From positions 1,240,001 through 1,304,000 of the forward strand of contig CAVSDJ010000007.1 of the NCBI GenBank assembly GCA_963726785.1: DNA of 64,000 nucleotides, read 5' to 3'. This document shows, one piece after another, positions 62,971 through 64,000 of this stretch. The translations under genes and the position numbers were made by a program. Below the pieces are notes generated by a model. It was not told the DNA's origin, made no database searches, and worked only from the letters and a program-made list of their open reading frames with translations. How positions within the stretch are numbered: the stretch's first letter is position 1; each line of letters begins with the position of its first letter. Source of the DNA: DATEKX01 sp963726785. GTDB lineage: Bacteria > Acidobacteriota > Blastocatellia > UBA7656.

Positions 62971-63357
62971 CTAGTGAGAATCCGGCAGCCTGGTGGCGAA
63001 ACGAAGACCTATGCCGTCCGGCCCGGCTATTGTGAAGTCGCGCAAGCCATAATAACGGTCTTCGATTGGGCGTATCACGCGCGCGCCAAATTTTGTCGCC
63101 AGTTCCCAATAACGGTCAACATTCGCAACCATCACGCGTATGTTGCCTACCTGATGCTCAGATGGCGTGTAGTTTTCGACTTCTTCGATAAACAACATGG
63201 AGTCTTCCCATCGGAGCACTAAAAAACGGCTTTCTTCGCGAACGACTTCAAAACCGAATGCGCGATAAAACGCGCAGGATGCTTTTATGTCGCTCGTGTA
63301 AAGCTCGACTATTAGCTGTTCGTTAGGAGTTACGTATCTATCATCCGACATTGTCAT
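62971..63357 (-). CDS. VOC (glyoxalase/bleomycin-resistance) family protein
   Basis: 128 residues, one VOC domain pair. The pattern IVELYTSDIKASCAFYRAFGFEVVREE, then ...LRWEDSMLFIEE, then REDYYGLRDFTIAGPDGIGLRF-like IEDRYYGLRDFTIAGPDG is typical. A likely metal Glu is at the first and last strands. Substrate unknown. It faces the next gene divergently with 33 bases between the start codons. Confidence 0.85.
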   Translation of the reverse strand: MTMSDDRYVTPNEQLIVELYTSDIKASCAFYRAFGFEVVREESRFLVLRWEDSMLFIEEVENYTPSEHQVGNIRVMVANVDRYWELATKFGARVIRPIEDRYYGLRDFTIAGPDGIGLRFATRLPDSH

Positions 63358-63390
63358 CCTTGCCTCGCATTTTCAATAACACGACCTTTA

Positions 63391-63942
63391 GTGCAGAATC
63401 AAGAGATGGATGTGTTGCCTGTTTTCACCGAACGCCTGATTCTGAGAAGGCTTCATGAGAAAGACATCGAAGCGTTTATCGCTTATCGGTCTGACCCCGA
63501 GGTGGCTCGCTATCAAAACTGGACAGAGATTACAGAAGGCGAGGCAAGGGGTTTGATTAAAGCGAAACAGCAAACGCCATTCGCCGCCTCAGGAGTCTGG
63601 TTGCAGATTGCCATCGCACTGCGCGAGACCGATGCGCTCGTCGGCGATATCGGCGTGTGCGCGAGTCCTGATGGGCATAGCGCCGAGATCGGCTTCACGT
63701 TGTCTGCGGGCTGTCAAGGAAAAGGCTTTGCCACGGAAGCCGTCAGAAGAGTGATCAAATTGTTATTCGACGAGACTGCCATCGAGCTAGTTGAAGCCGT
63801 AACGGACACGCGCAACACATCTTCCATAGCGTTGCTCGAACGCCTGGGGATGAAGCTCGAAAAGACAGAAGAAGCCTGGTTCAAAGGCGAAACCTGTCAC
63901 GAGCACAGATTCGTGATAACGAGAACGGCTTTATCCGATTGA
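63391..63942 (+). CDS. GNAT family N-acetyltransferase (RimJ/RimL-like)
   Basis: 183 residues from GTG at 63391, or 178 from the ATG at 63406; the ribosome site is unclear. The RimJ/L signature is present: TERLILRRLHEKDIEAFIAYRSDPEVARYQNW, GDIGVC, EIGFTLSAGCQGKGFATEAVRRVI (acetyl-CoA loop) and N-T-S-S-I-A-L-L-E-R-L-G-M. It acetylates an amine of a ribosomal protein, antibiotic or metabolite; the target is unknown. The remaining 58 bases to the window end show nothing identifiable. Confidence 0.92.
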   Translation: MQNQEMDVLPVFTERLILRRLHEKDIEAFIAYRSDPEVARYQNWTEITEGEARGLIKAKQQTPFAASGVWLQIAIALRETDALVGDIGVCASPDGHSAEIGFTLSAGCQGKGFATEAVRRVIKLLFDETAIELVEAVTDTRNTSSIALLERLGMKLEKTEEAWFKGETCHEHRFVITRTALSD

Positions 63943-64000
63943 TTTTTCAACTGCGCCCTGGCTTATCCTCCGCTGTTTTTGCGAAGCTCCATCAGGACTT

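Overview
The window looks like chromosomal DNA of an uncultured or little-studied bacterium, most likely an Acidobacteriota of the Blastocatellia type. This is inferred from the gene families, not measured. The pointers are a Ser/Thr kinase fused to a TolB-like domain and TPRs, a BlaI/M56 pair, many TPR and O-antigen-ligase/TPR proteins, and intergenic hairpins built from short reiterated words. GC content is moderately high. There is no prophage, IS element or CRISPR array. One tRNA gene (Gln, TTG) is present.

Layout. 0-9 kb: a cyclase-domain tail, a Ser/Thr kinase, a DedA membrane protein, ROK glucokinase, LepA, a TonB-like protein, and an ECF sigma/anti-sigma pair with an ECF-type promoter. 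9-19 kb: envelope TPR proteins, a membrane hydrolase, a ferritin-like protein, a pentapeptide-repeat protein, a DUF2520-like dehydrogenase, an M48 protease, TrmL, a NUDIX enzyme and a macrodomain protein. 19-31 kb: an OmpA-like lipoprotein, a MerR regulator with a CCPF protein, two paralogous small Arg-rich secreted proteins, a DUF1287 protein, an alpha-galactosidase, a TauE permease, GNAT, M20 amidohydrolase, a deoxyhypusine-synthase-like enzyme and a thioesterase. 31-44 kb: membrane/TPR proteins, an S4 protein, two parvulin-type isomerases, then a BlaI-M56 regulatory pair followed by two secreted proteins carrying the same 29-residue repeat as the receptor, and mfd. 44-57.5 kb: a GspG-like protein, TPR and CAP proteins, then the core block ispE - tRNA-Gln - prs - rplY - pth - rpsF - rpsR - rplI - dnaB (with an intein) - alr. 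57.5-64 kb: an alpha-oxoamine synthase, a ketosynthase and an acyl carrier protein (probably a lipid or acyl-amino ketone pathway), an O-antigen ligase, a VOC protein and a GNAT.

The most striking global observation is that many genes, including normally essential ones (prs, ispE, pth, alr, mfd), are broken into consecutive reading frames. I count 24 such breaks in 15 genes, on both strands. Every one moves to the +1 frame, and almost every one can be repaired by restoring one CG/GC dinucleotide (typically a GCG codon reduced to G). Only four other breaks, in three genes, go the other way (single-base losses). I annotate these genes as single joined CDSs. A systematic sequence or assembly artefact is the most likely cause; pervasive +1 frameshifting is the exciting but less likely alternative.

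Other main points of interest are the BlaI/M56 receptor and its two repeat-sharing secreted partners under a perfect palindromic operator, a class 3 (WCT) intein in the DnaB P-loop, and a family of intergenic hairpins made of reiterated short words.
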